Source: Bacillota bacterium
GTDB taxonomy: Bacteria > Bacillota_A > Clostridia > Christensenellales > Aristaeellaceae
Direction: 5' to 3'
Length of the DNA stretch: 64,000 nt
Assembly: GCA_023421735.1 (NCBI GenBank)
Contig: JAEZSP010000023.1
Location: 43,555-107,554, forward strand
This document shows positions 1 through 6,973 of the stretch, piece by piece; the stretch's first letter is position 1; each line of letters begins with the position of its first letter. The notes beneath the pieces were generated by a model, which saw only the letters and a program-made list of their open reading frames with translations, was not told where the DNA came from and did no database searches. A program made the translations under genes and the position numbers.

Positions 1-343
1 GCGCGCGCACCTTAAGCGCCCGGGAAAGAAAGAGATGCCCGCCCGCACGGCTGACCAGACCTGAAAACACGACTTCCTCAACCGAGGCCGGAAAATCGCG
101 CTGCACCTGCGTCTGCTGGGGAAGATACCCGATCTGGTTTTTTTTGAGTCCGTCGCCATAGTGAACGGCGCCGGATTTCAGCTTCACGAGCCCGAGCATC
201 GCCTTCATAACCGAACTTTTGCCCGAACCGTTTTCGCCAATGATGACGAGATAGTCGCCCTTTTCCACCCCGAAGGTCGCGTCCCGCACGGCGGTCACGC
301 CCTCGTAGCTGATTTGCGCCTTCTCAAGTGCGATGAGCGCCAT
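1..343 (-). CDS. znuC: Metal (zinc) ABC transporter ATP-binding protein, 3' end outside window
   Basis: This is the ATPase subunit of a ZnuABC/AdcABC-type importer that would drive zinc (or manganese) uptake across the membrane. The minus strand reads MALIALEKAQISYEGVTAVR and then a Walker A motif GENGSGKSS at about residues 37-45, followed by a Q-loop region with LPQQ. Only the first 114 or so codons are present; the signature and Walker B motifs lie beyond position 1. ATG at 343 is preferred over ATG at 349 because the GGAGGAG site at 350-356 is too close to the latter. The gene overlaps the 3' end of the Fur-family gene by 20 bases, so it belongs to the znuA-fur operon, and a permease (znuB) is expected just outside the window. 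Zinc rather than manganese is inferred from the regulator and operator. Confidence 0.88.
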   Translation of the reverse strand, partial: MALIALEKAQISYEGVTAVRDATFGVEKGDYLVIIGENGSGKSSVMKAMLGLVKLKSGAVHYGDGLKKNQIGYLPQQTQVQRDFPASVEEVVFSGLVSRAGGHLFLSRALKVRA

Positions 344-758
344 CCGCATCCTCCTCCGCACGCGCTGCGCACGCACCGCAGACTCCCACAAGCACGGACT
401 GTTTGGGATCGATCATAAAGTCATGCTCGCCCCGAATATGCCGGGACAGCATGCCGACCAGCTCACAGTCCACATGGTACAGCGCCCCGCAGACCCGGCA
501 CATGAGGTGCAAATGCGAATCGCAATCCGCGTCGTCTTCGACGAATTGGTAAAAAAAGCCCGTCTCATTTTGATACTTGCGGACGCGCCCCTGTTCGGCA
601 AGCTGCTCCAGGAAGCGGTAGACGGTGGTTTTCCCCGCGGCGATGCCGTCTTCGTGGAGCGCCTGCGTGAGCGCGTCGAGCGTGTAGTGCTGCAAAGCGT
701 TATCCGTCAGAAAGCGGAGCATGTCGCGCTTTTGGCGGGTGGAGTATTCTCCGCGCAT
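324..758 (-). CDS. Fur-family metalloregulator (Zur-like)
   Basis: A 144-residue repressor of the Fur superfamily, probably Zur. The N-terminal winged helix (about residues 1-80) contains the family signature around AAGKTTVYRFLEQL. The C-terminal dimerisation and metal domain has HLHLMCRVCG and, near the end, CGACA, giving two CXXC pairs that form the structural zinc site. It sits between znuA and znuC. Its ATG shares one base with the znuA stop (TGATG), indicating translational coupling. Placement in the uptake operon and the palindrome over the operon promoter argue for autoregulated zinc repression. Fur (iron) or PerR (peroxide) function cannot be excluded from sequence alone, but the context favours Zur. 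Confidence 0.85.
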   Translation of the reverse strand: MRGEYSTRQKRDMLRFLTDNALQHYTLDALTQALHEDGIAAGKTTVYRFLEQLAEQGRVRKYQNETGFFYQFVEDDADCDSHLHLMCRVCGALYHVDCELVGMLSRHIRGEHDFMIDPKQSVLVGVCGACAARAEEDADGAHRT

Positions 759-1687
759 CAGTTTAACCCTCTTTCGAGCGCCTCCACATTCTTCTGCATC
801 AGGGTAACGTAGGTTTCGCCCGCCTCAAAGTCCGTCTGCGTCACGTTTTGAAGCGACTGGAAGGTCAAAATGTCAACGCCTGTCTCCGCGGCGATTGTTT
901 TGGCGATATTGCCGTTTGACAGCTCGATCTGATAGACGACCGGAATGTCGTCCGTCACGATCTTGTCGATCAAAAAGGTCACGGTCTGCGCGCTCGGCTC
1001 CGTCTCACTCGTACAGCCGGGGAAGGCGGCGTAGTATGTGAGGCCGTATTCGCGCGCGAAGTATAAAAACGGGAAGCGATCGCCGAAAATAAACTCCTTC
1101 CGCCGCGCGCTTGCGACGATATTGCGAAACGAAGTGTCGAGCGCCACGATGTCCGCCGCATACGCGTCCGCGTTGGCGGTATATGTCGTTTCGTTCGCGG
1201 GATCGAGGGCAACCAGCTTGTCCCGGATGAAATAGACCATCTTGGCGGCGTTCACGGGCGAGGTCCAGATATGCTCGTCATACGCCACGCCTTCCCCTTC
1301 CTCCTCGCCGGACTCCATGCCTTCCACCGTTTCCTCTTCGAGCGGGTCGATGCTGTCAAACATCCGCGCAACCGCCGGTGCGTCGTTTCCCAGCGAAGAC
1401 AGGATGTCGTCCGCCCACACGTCCGATTCGCCGCCGATGTAGATAAAAAGATCCGCATCCATCACGGACACGATGTCCTCCGGCGAAGGATCAAAGGAAT
1501 GAACCTCCTGCCCGGGCTTGATGAGCAGCGTGATTTTTGCCGCGTCGCCGACGACCGCGCGCGCAAAGTCGTAGCACGGAAAGTCGGTCACAACGATATT
1601 TAGATTTGTCTCCCCCATGCCGGGAAGGGCCGCACAGCCGGTGAGAAGCGCGAGTGTCAGAACGAGTGTCAGAACTTTCTTGATCAT
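758..1687 (-). CDS. znuA: Metal ABC transporter substrate-binding lipoprotein
   Basis: A 309-residue cluster A-I (COG0803) solute-binding protein that captures Zn2+ or Mn2+ outside the membrane and passes it to the ZnuBC importer. A lipoprotein signal peptide ends in LLTGC, so Cys18 should be lipidated. Metal-site histidines are visible in GQEVHSFDPSP and DEHIWTSP. The third histidine of classical ZnuA is absent; instead the protein has GDRFPFLYFAREYGL, a variant I recall from a clostridial subgroup. Between the first two sites is an acidic stretch (EEETVEGMESGEEEGEG) at the position of the ZnuA charged loop. ATG at 1687 follows CGGAGGGC at 1692-1698. It is the first gene of the operon and has a consensus promoter upstream. 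Confidence 0.9.
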   Translation of the reverse strand: MIKKVLTLVLTLALLTGCAALPGMGETNLNIVVTDFPCYDFARAVVGDAAKITLLIKPGQEVHSFDPSPEDIVSVMDADLFIYIGGESDVWADDILSSLGNDAPAVARMFDSIDPLEEETVEGMESGEEEGEGVAYDEHIWTSPVNAAKMVYFIRDKLVALDPANETTYTANADAYAADIVALDTSFRNIVASARRKEFIFGDRFPFLYFAREYGLTYYAAFPGCTSETEPSAQTVTFLIDKIVTDDIPVVYQIELSNGNIAKTIAAETGVDILTFQSLQNVTQTDFEAGETYVTLMQKNVEALERGLN

Positions 1688-1700
1688 GATGCCCTCCGGA

Positions 1701-1733
1701 ATATGAAATTGAATTCGGATTTCGATTTCATAT
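1701..1733. promoter_or_regulatory. Palindromic operator of the zinc operon (candidate Zur box)
   Basis: A 33-bp imperfect inverted repeat whose outer arms ATATGAAAT and ATTTCATAT are perfect complements, with a mostly symmetric centre. It begins at the end of the -10 box of the znuA promoter and runs to the Shine-Dalgarno region, so a bound dimer would block transcription. It does not match a textbook Zur heptamer exactly. Assignment to the Fur-family protein encoded in the same operon is an inference. Confidence 0.7.
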
Positions 1734-1760
1734 TATATACCCATAGGCATATGATGTCAA
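1732..1760 (-). promoter_or_regulatory. Consensus sigma-A promoter of znuA operon
   Basis: On the minus strand TTGACA (1760-1755) is followed by exactly 17 bases and TATAAT (1737-1732). Both hexamers are perfect, so the unit should be strong when not repressed by the operator immediately downstream. Confidence 0.85.
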
Positions 1761-1791
1761 CCGCCGCGTCCCGTTATAAGGGGCGCGGCGG
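1761..1791 (-). terminator. GC-rich hairpin between the ECF gene and the znu promoter
   Basis: Arms CCGCCGCGTCCC (1761-1772) and GGGGCGCGGCGG (1780-1791) pair except for one T.G position, with a 7-base loop. It lies just after the ECF S-component stop. There is no U-tract, so it may be a weak terminator that insulates the downstream zinc promoter. Confidence 0.45.
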
Positions 1792-1807
1792 GAAAATCAC
1801 ATATTCT

Positions 1808-2296
1808 TTACAGTTTTTGGGCGATTTTTGAGATGCGGGTAACCGTGAAGAGCACGCCGCACACGAGGAAGATGACGAGCTGGAGCGCGTTCCACGGAAG
1901 ATCCGCCCATGCGTATCCGGACCCGCCCATGAAGAGATCCACGACAAAGTAACCCCCGACGAGGATCGCACCCGCCGCGACGAGGGCAGACGCGGAGCGC
2001 ATGCCGAGCTTTCCGGTCTTCAGCCCCCAACCGGCGACGAGACCCATGAGGCCCTTGATGATTAGCGTATAGGGCGCATACTGCAAATAGCCGCTGAGCA
2101 CATCCGCCAGAAAGGAGCCGAGCGCTGCGGGAATGGCCGCGTAGGGACCGAGCAGCACGCAGCTCAGGGCGATCGCCCCGTCGCCAGGATGGAAATAACC
2201 GCCTGTGATCGGGACCTTCACGTATGCAGTCAGCGCCGCAATGACAGCGGTTAATAGCCCTCCGTAGGCAAGCCTTCTGATCTTCCGGGCGTACAT
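1808..2296 (-). CDS. ECF transporter S component
   Basis: A 162-residue integral membrane protein with about five or six hydrophobic segments. The motif around VPITGGYFHPGDGAIAL and the LGPYAAIPAALGSFLADVL stretch resemble the COG4720-type ECF S components (substrate-binding subunits of energy-coupling-factor vitamin importers). Such subunits recruit a shared EcfA/EcfA'/EcfT module, none of which is in the window. The substrate (riboflavin, hydroxymethylpyrimidine, pantothenate or another) cannot be told; no riboswitch was recognised upstream. The start ATG at 2296 is chosen because GGAGGG (2304-2309) is 7 bases away; an ATG at 2311 lies upstream of this site. Confidence 0.75.
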   Translation of the reverse strand: MYARKIRRLAYGGLLTAVIAALTAYVKVPITGGYFHPGDGAIALSCVLLGPYAAIPAALGSFLADVLSGYLQYAPYTLIIKGLMGLVAGWGLKTGKLGMRSASALVAAGAILVGGYFVVDLFMGGSGYAWADLPWNALQLVIFLVCGVLFTVTRISKIAQKL

Positions 2297-2410
2297 GGGG
2301 CATCCCTCCATTGAATTTGCTTGGTTCGGATGCTATAATAGCATAAGAATATGAATTTTGATGCGGCGCGCCGGGCATTGCCCATAAAAAAAGCGCCCAG
2401 GAGGTACGCC

Positions 2411-3313
2411 ATGCAGACCCCATCGAGCGGGCGGGTAAACCTACAGAAGCTGACGCGCTCCGCCATCGTCATCAATGGCGTACAGATCCTTGCCGCTGCG
2501 GGCGTCGCCCTATATGCGCTTGTCGCGACGAGATTTCACCTCTCGGGCCCGATCGAGCGCGCGGTGATCAGCGCCATGGCGTTGGTTGTTATCTGGGGTG
2601 CTGCGGTCGATATCCGCGAGGCGTATTCCGCACGCCATATTTCGACCCAGCGGCAAATGCTCGAGGAGGCGTATGAACAGCTTGAAAACCTCAATGCCAC
2701 GCTGCGGGCACAACGGCACGACTTCATGAATCACATTCAGGTGGTCTATTCGCTCACCGAATTTGGCGACAATGCATCCGCGCTTGATTATATGGACAAA
2801 GTGTACGGCGACCTACAGCGCGTGGGACGCGCGCTCAAGACCGCTTCACCCGCCATCAACGCACTCATCGCGGCAAAGATGGCCGATTGCGAGGAAAAGG
2901 GCATCCAATTTGCGGCAGACATCACGTCGCGCTGGGACGGGTTGCCCCTGCCGAGCTGGGAGATGTGCCGGGTTCTCGGGAACCTGATTGACAACGCGGT
3001 CGAAGCGCTCGGGCCATCTGGGTCGCGCAGACTCATCGTTTCCCTATCGGAAAACGTGCGCGAGTACGTATTTTCCGTTGAAAACGACGGGCGCAAAATT
3101 CCGGAGGAGATGCGCGAGCGCATCTTCGAGATGGGCTTTTCGACGAAGGGCGTGGGACGCGGCATGGGGCTTCACACAGTCCGGCACATCATGCGCGAGG
3201 CGGGCGGGGACATCCGGCTCGATCCAGACTGTGCGCACACGCGCTTTACCGGCACGATCCCGAAGGCCAACGCGTGCGACATCGCACAGCGACCGGCGGA
3301 CGCGGCCGTGTAA
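2411..3313 (+). CDS. Orphan sensor histidine kinase, Spo0B/DcuS-type core
   Basis: A 300-residue membrane sensor kinase. Two hydrophobic segments lie at about residues 15-60, with a very short loop between them and no recognisable input domain. A coiled-coil region then leads to RHDFMNHIQ, the H-box typical of the Spo0B-type (SPOB_a) kinases such as DcuS and CitA. The GHKL ATPase has an N-box (NLIDNAVEAL), a G1-like ENDGRKIP and a G2 GRGMGLH. No response regulator gene is adjacent, so its partner is unknown. ATG at 2411 follows AGGAGGT; in-frame codons upstream lack such a site. It is divergent from the ECF gene and followed by a strong terminator. Confidence 0.83.
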   Translation: MQTPSSGRVNLQKLTRSAIVINGVQILAAAGVALYALVATRFHLSGPIERAVISAMALVVIWGAAVDIREAYSARHISTQRQMLEEAYEQLENLNATLRAQRHDFMNHIQVVYSLTEFGDNASALDYMDKVYGDLQRVGRALKTASPAINALIAAKMADCEEKGIQFAADITSRWDGLPLPSWEMCRVLGNLIDNAVEALGPSGSRRLIVSLSENVREYVFSVENDGRKIPEEMRERIFEMGFSTKGVGRGMGLHTVRHIMREAGGDIRLDPDCAHTRFTGTIPKANACDIAQRPADAAV

Positions 3314-3317
3314 CGGC

Positions 3318-3358
3318 AAAAAAAGCGCCGAGCCCATTCCAGGGCACGGCGCTTTTTT
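3318..3358. terminator. Bidirectional Rho-independent terminator
   Basis: A-tract plus AGCGCCG...CGGCGCT stem with an inner GCCC/GGGC pairing, then TTTTTT. The arms are flanked by A and T runs, so it can stop the sensor kinase transcript on plus and that of the Ig-like protein on minus. Confidence 0.85.
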
Positions 3359-3386
3359 GTGTGATGGACACTGCCGCGCAGCAGTC

Positions 3387-5411
3387 TCACGGAATGTGCA
3401 GCGTGGGCGGCTTTAACTGATTCGGGTTGATGGTGGGCGCGGGGGTCGGCGTGGGTTTGGGTTTCTCCGGCGCCATCGGGGGACGCGTGGTCGCGTGCGG
3501 AAGCTGCAACTCCGGACGGATGAATTCGGTGCCGGACATCAGCGTCGGCACGGGTGTCGTGGTCTCGTCGGGTGCGGTCGTCGCCCCCAAAGAAGGCAGG
3601 TGCGGTGAGAGGCCGGGAACTTCGACGTCCGAGAGCGCCTGCGCGGCCGCAAAATCGAGCGAGGCAGGGCGCTTCACGGAAAAGGACGCGGCGGCGATAT
3701 TCATGAATCCCCATGGATCGGTTAAAAGCTCCACGGTCAGCGCATAGTTGTCCGGCGCGGTCGGCGCGATCAAAAACGTATTTTCCATCAGCCATCCGGT
3801 TTCGCTCATGATTCCGGACGCGTTGCCATAAAGCGTGTAGCGGTAGCCTTCAACATTCTGCGGGTTTGCGACCGCAACCGTCCACAAAACCGCCTCGCCG
3901 AGCCGGATGTCGGACTTGTCGGGCGTGATGGATAAGATGTGCGGCGTTCCGACCGCGAATGTGCGGACCGGCACGCTGGCAAAATCTGCCGTCTGGGTGC
4001 CGTCCGATACAATCCCGACAACCTGGTATTCCTGGCCGATCCGATCCGGCACGCAACTGAATGTCGGCTCAGAGGCGTTCACCGCGGGACCGACTTGATC
4101 GGCGCCGCAATATAGGAGATACATGTACGTCAGCTGGCCCGCTCCGGATGTGTGCACCGTCCACGTAATCGGTTCGCCGACACATACCGATAACGCGTCC
4201 GCCGTCACGCTGTCCACCGCCAGTTCCGCACCGACAACCTTCGTTTCGCCCGATGAAGCGGAAGAGGCGCGCACCGCGTCCCGCGCGAAGGCAACTGCCG
4301 AGTAAGCGCCGACCGTGCCCGGTTGATATTTGATTGCGGCGGATGCGCCCGTCTCAATCCATTCCACGAATGCGCCGTCACGATAGAGCGCGAACGCGTA
4401 CTGCACTTCGCCCACCGCGCCCGTTACCTGCGCCGTAAAGGTGATTTTATCGCCCAGAACCACCTTCCACGCGCTCGCCGTCACGCCCGAAACCCGAACG
4501 CCCGGACGATCCGCCACCGACACATCCGCGCCCATGCCATTTGCGCTTTCAAGTCCGCTCTGCGCGTGGACGGAAACCGAATAGACACCCGGCTCCGTCG
4601 CCGTATAGCGAAAGACGCCGGACGCCCCCGTGGGAAAAAACGACTGAAGCGCTCCGTCCCGGTAGAGAAAAAAGGTGAACGCGACACGATCCTGTCCGCC
4701 GGACACCGCCGCCGTCCAGATTATTTCATCGCCCACCTGCGCGCTTTGCAGGTTGACAGAAACATCGGCGATCGTGAACGGCGCGCCTTTTGCCTCCGCT
4801 ACGTTCACGGGCGCGCCTTTTGCCTTGGTCTTACCGTCGGCGTTTGTCGCCAGAACCTCAACCGTATAGGTGCCAGGCGTGGTCGGCGTATATTCGGCCA
4901 CGTTTGGTTCGCCATCCTTGGCGACCACGAGGTCTAAAAGCGTCCCGTCCCGGTAGACGAAAAAGCCGTAACCCTTTGCCCCGCGCGCGACGCACGTCCA
5001 GGCAATCGTGACGCCGAGTGGAACCTCCGTGCGGCTTGCCGAGAGGAGGAGGATTTCCGGCGCGCCGGATGAAACCTCGCAGCTTCCTCCGCTTTGCCGC
5101 ACGGCGCCGGAAGCGTCGCACGCGACCACAATCAGCGTATAGACGCCCGGCGCATCGGGCACGGTGCTGTAATAACTGGCAACGGCAGACGGCTCATAGG
5201 CGAGAAGGCGCGCATCGCAATACAGGAAAAAGGCGCATGGCGGCTGCGCATCCCAACCCTCAAAGGAAATCTGCCACGTGATCGTCTCGCCGCATTTTGC
5301 CTGCGCACGATCGCAAACGACCGACACCGTGCCCACAGCGTGCGCGTCCGAACCATACAGAAAGACCGACAGGACCAACAGAAACGCAACCTGCAATGAA
5401 CTTCGCTTCAT
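3387..5411 (-). CDS. Secreted protein with six Ig-like/PKD-like repeats
   Basis: A 674-residue exported protein of unknown function. Residues 1-25 form a signal peptide ending in DAHA. After it come about six repeats of 85-95 residues, each showing a G-E/D-x-I-T/I-W motif in the first strands, a central FFLYRDG or similar (YCDARLL, VYRDGTLL, LYRDGALQ, LYRDGAFV, LYCGADQ, LYGNAS), and a P-G-x-Y-x-V motif near the end, as in bacterial Ig-like folds. The last 90 or so residues are proline and threonine rich (PTPTPAP), resembling a wall-spanning or linker tail. No LPXTG or other anchor is visible. It may be a surface adhesin or structural protein. ATG at 5411 is preferred because it opens the signal peptide; its ribosome site (GGGGGGA) is imperfect. 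Confidence 0.75.
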   Translation of the reverse strand: MKRSSLQVAFLLVLSVFLYGSDAHAVGTVSVVCDRAQAKCGETITWQISFEGWDAQPPCAFFLYCDARLLAYEPSAVASYYSTVPDAPGVYTLIVVACDASGAVRQSGGSCEVSSGAPEILLLSASRTEVPLGVTIAWTCVARGAKGYGFFVYRDGTLLDLVVAKDGEPNVAEYTPTTPGTYTVEVLATNADGKTKAKGAPVNVAEAKGAPFTIADVSVNLQSAQVGDEIIWTAAVSGGQDRVAFTFFLYRDGALQSFFPTGASGVFRYTATEPGVYSVSVHAQSGLESANGMGADVSVADRPGVRVSGVTASAWKVVLGDKITFTAQVTGAVGEVQYAFALYRDGAFVEWIETGASAAIKYQPGTVGAYSAVAFARDAVRASSASSGETKVVGAELAVDSVTADALSVCVGEPITWTVHTSGAGQLTYMYLLYCGADQVGPAVNASEPTFSCVPDRIGQEYQVVGIVSDGTQTADFASVPVRTFAVGTPHILSITPDKSDIRLGEAVLWTVAVANPQNVEGYRYTLYGNASGIMSETGWLMENTFLIAPTAPDNYALTVELLTDPWGFMNIAAASFSVKRPASLDFAAAQALSDVEVPGLSPHLPSLGATTAPDETTTPVPTLMSGTEFIRPELQLPHATTRPPMAPEKPKPTPTPAPTINPNQLKPPTLHIP

Positions 5412-5490
5412 AATCCAATCCCCCCGCTCTGCAATCGATCCTCTATTAGACGTTTCGGCGGAGGAAAAGTTTGGCAAAAACGTGGCAATG

Positions 5491-5532
5491 AAAAAAAGCC
5501 GTCCGGCGGTGTTTTCCCGTTCCGGATGGCTT
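5491..5532 (-). terminator. Rho-independent terminator after the CbiC-like gene
   Basis: On minus, AAGCCATCCGG pairs with CCGGACGGCTT around a loop rich in A and C, followed by TTTTTT. It ends the transcript of the gene at 5557-6165. Confidence 0.8.
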
Positions 5533-5556
5533 ATCAGAGATGCTTTTTCAGCCCCG

Positions 5557-6165
5557 TCAGCGGTTCCCCTTCGCAATTTCCGAAAGGATGGCGTTCACGA
5601 TGATCGCCGTCGCGCCCGTACCACCCTTTTTGCCGCGCGCGATGATGGTCGCCATATCGCTGTCGAGGAGGCGCTCCTTGAGCTGTACGGCGCTTGCAAA
5701 GCCGTTGGGCGCGGCGAGCACGCACACGTCGCTCATCGGCTCGTGCTGGCGGCGGGAGATCAGCCTTTGAATGGCGGCGGGCGCGGAACCGACGACCATA
5801 AGTTTGGGCCCGGCGACCGCGAGGCCGTAATCCACCGCGATTTCCGCGCGGGTAACGCGGCGCTGTTCAGCCACCGTCACCACGCGGGGATCGTCAATAA
5901 AGCACAAAACACGCGCGCCCTTATTGCCCAAAAGGCCCTCGTTAATTTCGTTCATGACGATCGTGGTATCGGTAATAATCGAGCCGCCCATTTCCACAAG
6001 TCTTTTCACGTGTGTGAGCGCGGTCGGGCTGAAAAAAATACTCTGCGCCAACGCAGAATCGCCCGTTTCACTCTCAACCGCCGCGAGAATATTTGCCATT
6101 TCCTGGTTTAAATACGGTATGCCGATCGCGTGCCGGCTGCCGTCAGGCTTTGCACTCCGAATCAC
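5557..6165 (-). CDS. Orphan CbiC/CobH-like (precorrin-8X methylmutase family) protein
   Basis: A 202-residue member of the CbiC/CobH fold, which normally moves a methyl group from C11 to C12 of precorrin-8X in cobalamin synthesis. Family hallmarks are clear: FSPTAL, GGSIITDTTIVMNEIN, the DDPR segment, TRAEIAVDYG, a GSAPAAIQRLI version of GNAPTALF, and GKKGGTGATAIIVNAIL. The catalytic histidine of the family (in the IHACG or IHATGD motif) is replaced: the aligned segment reads VESETGD with Ser32 in its place. No other cob/cbi genes are nearby and the gene is monocistronic. The true activity is therefore uncertain. GTG at 6165 follows CGGAG. Confidence 0.75.
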   Translation of the reverse strand: MIRSAKPDGSRHAIGIPYLNQEMANILAAVESETGDSALAQSIFFSPTALTHVKRLVEMGGSIITDTTIVMNEINEGLLGNKGARVLCFIDDPRVVTVAEQRRVTRAEIAVDYGLAVAGPKLMVVGSAPAAIQRLISRRQHEPMSDVCVLAAPNGFASAVQLKERLLDSDMATIIARGKKGGTGATAIIVNAILSEIAKGNR

Positions 6166-6215
6166 AATAACACTCCGTTCCTGGCGAACACGCCAACAAA
6201 ACTGGTCCGTAAACC

Positions 6216-6244
6216 AATATATTATGATTGAAGTTAAAATTCAA
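6216..6244 (-). promoter_or_regulatory. Promoter of the CbiC-like gene
   Basis: On minus TTGAAT (6244-6239), a 17-base spacer and TATATT (6221-6216), lying about 50 bases before the GTG start. Confidence 0.55.
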
Positions 6245-6281
6245 GTCGGTTTACAGGTTTATAACTTCACGTTTCATATCT

Positions 6282-6911
6282 TTACATATTAAATCGCTTG
6301 ATGACATATAAACCAAGAATATCGAATACCCGCGCGTAGGCGTCAGGATACATATGAACGCCGTCTATCGCATATTCCGCGCGCAAATTCCCGTCACCGT
6401 CCGCAAGGCAGCTCGTTACGTCCGCGTATAAAAGACTCATTTCATCTGCCATCGCGCGCAAAAGTGCGTTCACCCGGGCAATCTCTTCGTTCGTGCGCGC
6501 ACCCAGCCAGCTCGGATCGGGGCAGAGTGCGCGATTGACGGGATAATAACTCATGACGACGATCTCGACACCCGGCAGAGCCGCGCGGATGCGCGACAGG
6601 ATCGCGCGATATTTTACGATCAGTTGCGCGGCGGTATATCCGGCAAGCGCCATGTCGTTTGTGCCGATGTTGATAAACAGCCGCCGCGGCGCGAGATCGA
6701 TCACGGCGGAATGGAGTCGGGCGTCAAAGCCGTCGAGCGTATCGCCGCCGATTCCCCGGTTATAGACCACGGGACGTCCGGGCAGCGTTTGTGCCATTTC
6801 CGAAATGGGAAAATCCTCCATGAGCGACGAGCCCGCAAACACAATCTGCCCTTTTTGCGCGCGTGCGTTGAGCTGTTCATGCTTTTTTACCTTGATCTCG
6901 TACTCCGTCAT
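6282..6911 (-). CDS. SGNH/GDSL-family hydrolase
   Basis: A 209-residue esterase or lipase-like enzyme of the SGNH superfamily, cytoplasmic because no signal peptide is present. The four conserved blocks are visible: GSSLMEDFP (nucleophile Ser in block I), GIGGDT (Gly, block II), GTNDMAL (Asn, block III) and DGVHMYP (Asp and His, block V). Related proteins act on acyl or acetyl esters of lipids, peptidoglycan or carbohydrate; the substrate cannot be told. ATG at 6911 follows GGAGGTG. The clpB terminator lies immediately upstream, so it has separate transcription or depends on read-through. Confidence 0.85.
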   Translation of the reverse strand: MTEYEIKVKKHEQLNARAQKGQIVFAGSSLMEDFPISEMAQTLPGRPVVYNRGIGGDTLDGFDARLHSAVIDLAPRRLFINIGTNDMALAGYTAAQLIVKYRAILSRIRAALPGVEIVVMSYYPVNRALCPDPSWLGARTNEEIARVNALLRAMADEMSLLYADVTSCLADGDGNLRAEYAIDGVHMYPDAYARVFDILGLYVIKRFNM

Positions 6912-6923
6912 ATCCCCTGCACC

Positions 6924-6956
6924 TCCGAAAAAACCGGGAGCCGAAGCTCCCGGTTG
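6924..6956 (-). terminator. Terminator of clpB
   Basis: On minus a near-perfect AACCGGGAGC/GCTCCCGGTT stem with a 4-base loop is followed by TTTTTTC. It ends the clpB transcript directly ahead of the SGNH gene. Confidence 0.88.
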
Positions 6957-6973
6957 GCATGATGCATATTATA

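Noticed and set aside
758..1687. ZnuA-like protein lacking the third metal-binding His, taken as a damaged gene
   Set aside because: The GDRFPF variant is, as far as I recall, shared by a clostridial subgroup of these proteins, and the rest of the gene is intact.
4323..4937. Long plus-strand frame opposite the Ig-like protein
   Set aside because: Arg/His-rich composition typical of antisense frames in this GC-rich DNA. The minus frame has a signal peptide and repeats.
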